NCBI GenBank assembly: GCA_031289875.1
Contig: JAITOO010000143.1
Location: forward strand, 1 to 7,107
Direction of reading: 5' to 3'
Origin: Flavobacteriaceae bacterium
GTDB taxonomy: Bacteria; Bacteroidota; Bacteroidia; Flavobacteriales; Weeksellaceae
DNA length: 7,107 nucleotides
The translations under genes were made by a program, and so were the position numbers. Positions within the stretch are counted from its first letter, which is position 1. Each line of letters begins with the position of its first letter. Under the pieces are notes generated by a model. That model did not search any database. It worked only from the letters and a program-made list of their open reading frames with translations, and was not told the origin of the DNA. Of this stretch, positions 7,012 to 7,107 are shown in pieces.

Positions 7012-7018
7012 TTTGATA
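6991..7018. promoter_or_regulatory. 9-bp inverted repeat overlapping a -33 box (possible operator)
   Basis: TATCAAAAT at 6991-6999 is exactly complementary to ATTTTGATA at 7010-7018, with ten bases between. The half-sites are centred 19 bp apart, near two helical turns, which would suit a dimeric regulator. The right arm contains the TTTG of the upstream candidate promoter. A terminator is less likely because the stem is AT-rich and lacks a clean T-tract. Confidence 0.4.
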
Positions 7019-7042
7019 ATTAAAAATTTATAAATACTTTTG
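7012..7042 (+). promoter_or_regulatory. Upstream tandem promoter (P1)
   Basis: TTTG at 7012-7015, a 19-bp spacer and TACTTTTG at 7035-7042 match the Bacteroidota consensus at every fixed base. Initiation is expected near 7046-7049, giving a leader of about 45-50 bases to the ATG at 7095. Confidence 0.65.
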
Positions 7043-7067
7043 TGAAATAAAAAAAGCGCTAATTTTG
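7039..7067 (+). promoter_or_regulatory. Downstream tandem promoter (P2)
   Basis: TTTG at 7039-7042, a 17-bp spacer and TAATTTTG at 7060-7067 again match at every fixed base. Its -33 element is the end of the -7 element of P1. Initiation is expected near 7071-7074, about 20-24 bases before the ATG. Confidence 0.65.
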
Positions 7068-7094
7068 TTAAAATAATAAATAAATTGAAAGTGT

Positions 7095-7107
7095 ATGAAA
7101 AAATTTC
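7095..7107 (+). CDS. Start of an unidentified gene (3' end outside window)
   Basis: ATG AAA AAA TTT C begins at 7095 and gives Met-Lys-Lys-Phe before the window ends. Two promoter matches 28-60 bp upstream on the same strand and a Lys-Lys beginning typical of Sec signal peptides suggest a real gene, perhaps for an exported protein. Four codons are too few to name it. Confidence 0.5.

Overview
The window looks like the chromosome of a Bacteroidota member, most likely class Flavobacteriia (Chryseobacterium, Elizabethkingia and relatives are plausible, but I cannot fix the genus). The reasons are AT-rich intergenic DNA, start codons without Shine-Dalgarno sequences, several matches to the Bacteroidota promoter (TTTG, about 17-20 bp, TAnnTTTG), a secreted choice-of-anchor L protein with Ig-like repeats typical of type IX secretion (T9SS) substrates, and a PafA-type alkaline phosphatase.

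Layout. Positions 1-1997 (minus strand) hold the first 665 codons of a large secreted surface protein: signal peptide, choice-of-anchor L domain, five nearly identical Ig-like repeats of about 71 residues, then the start of another segment that runs off the left edge. A 311-bp divergent spacer with a bulged hairpin follows. On the plus strand come an eIF1/SUI1 (YciH-like) translation factor (2309-2641), a uridine-phosphorylase-type nucleoside phosphorylase (2689-3570) and a periplasmic PafA-type phosphatase (3651-5273). A strong two-way terminator at 5338-5371 separates these from a convergent minus-strand operon: hypoxanthine phosphoribosyltransferase (6045-6587) followed by adenylate kinase (5447-6031), driven by a near-consensus promoter at 6607-6638. 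About 0.5 kb with no convincing gene follows. It may hold a decayed ORF, and it contains two tandem promoter matches that share one element. These point at a new plus-strand gene beginning at 7095 (Met-Lys-Lys-Phe).

How the genes fit together. Four of the complete genes concern nucleotides or phosphate. PafA would strip phosphate from monoesters outside the cytoplasmic membrane. The phosphorylase would split uridine, Hpt would rebuild IMP/GMP from bases, and Adk balances AMP, ADP and ATP. Only hpt-adk is clearly a transcriptional unit, so the link with the others is thematic.

I see no CRISPR array, insertion sequence, tRNA or rRNA, and no evidence for an undescribed multi-gene system. The signals most worth a second look are the tandem promoters and overlapping palindrome at the right edge, the near-zero leader predicted for the eIF1-like gene, and the homogenized repeat array.
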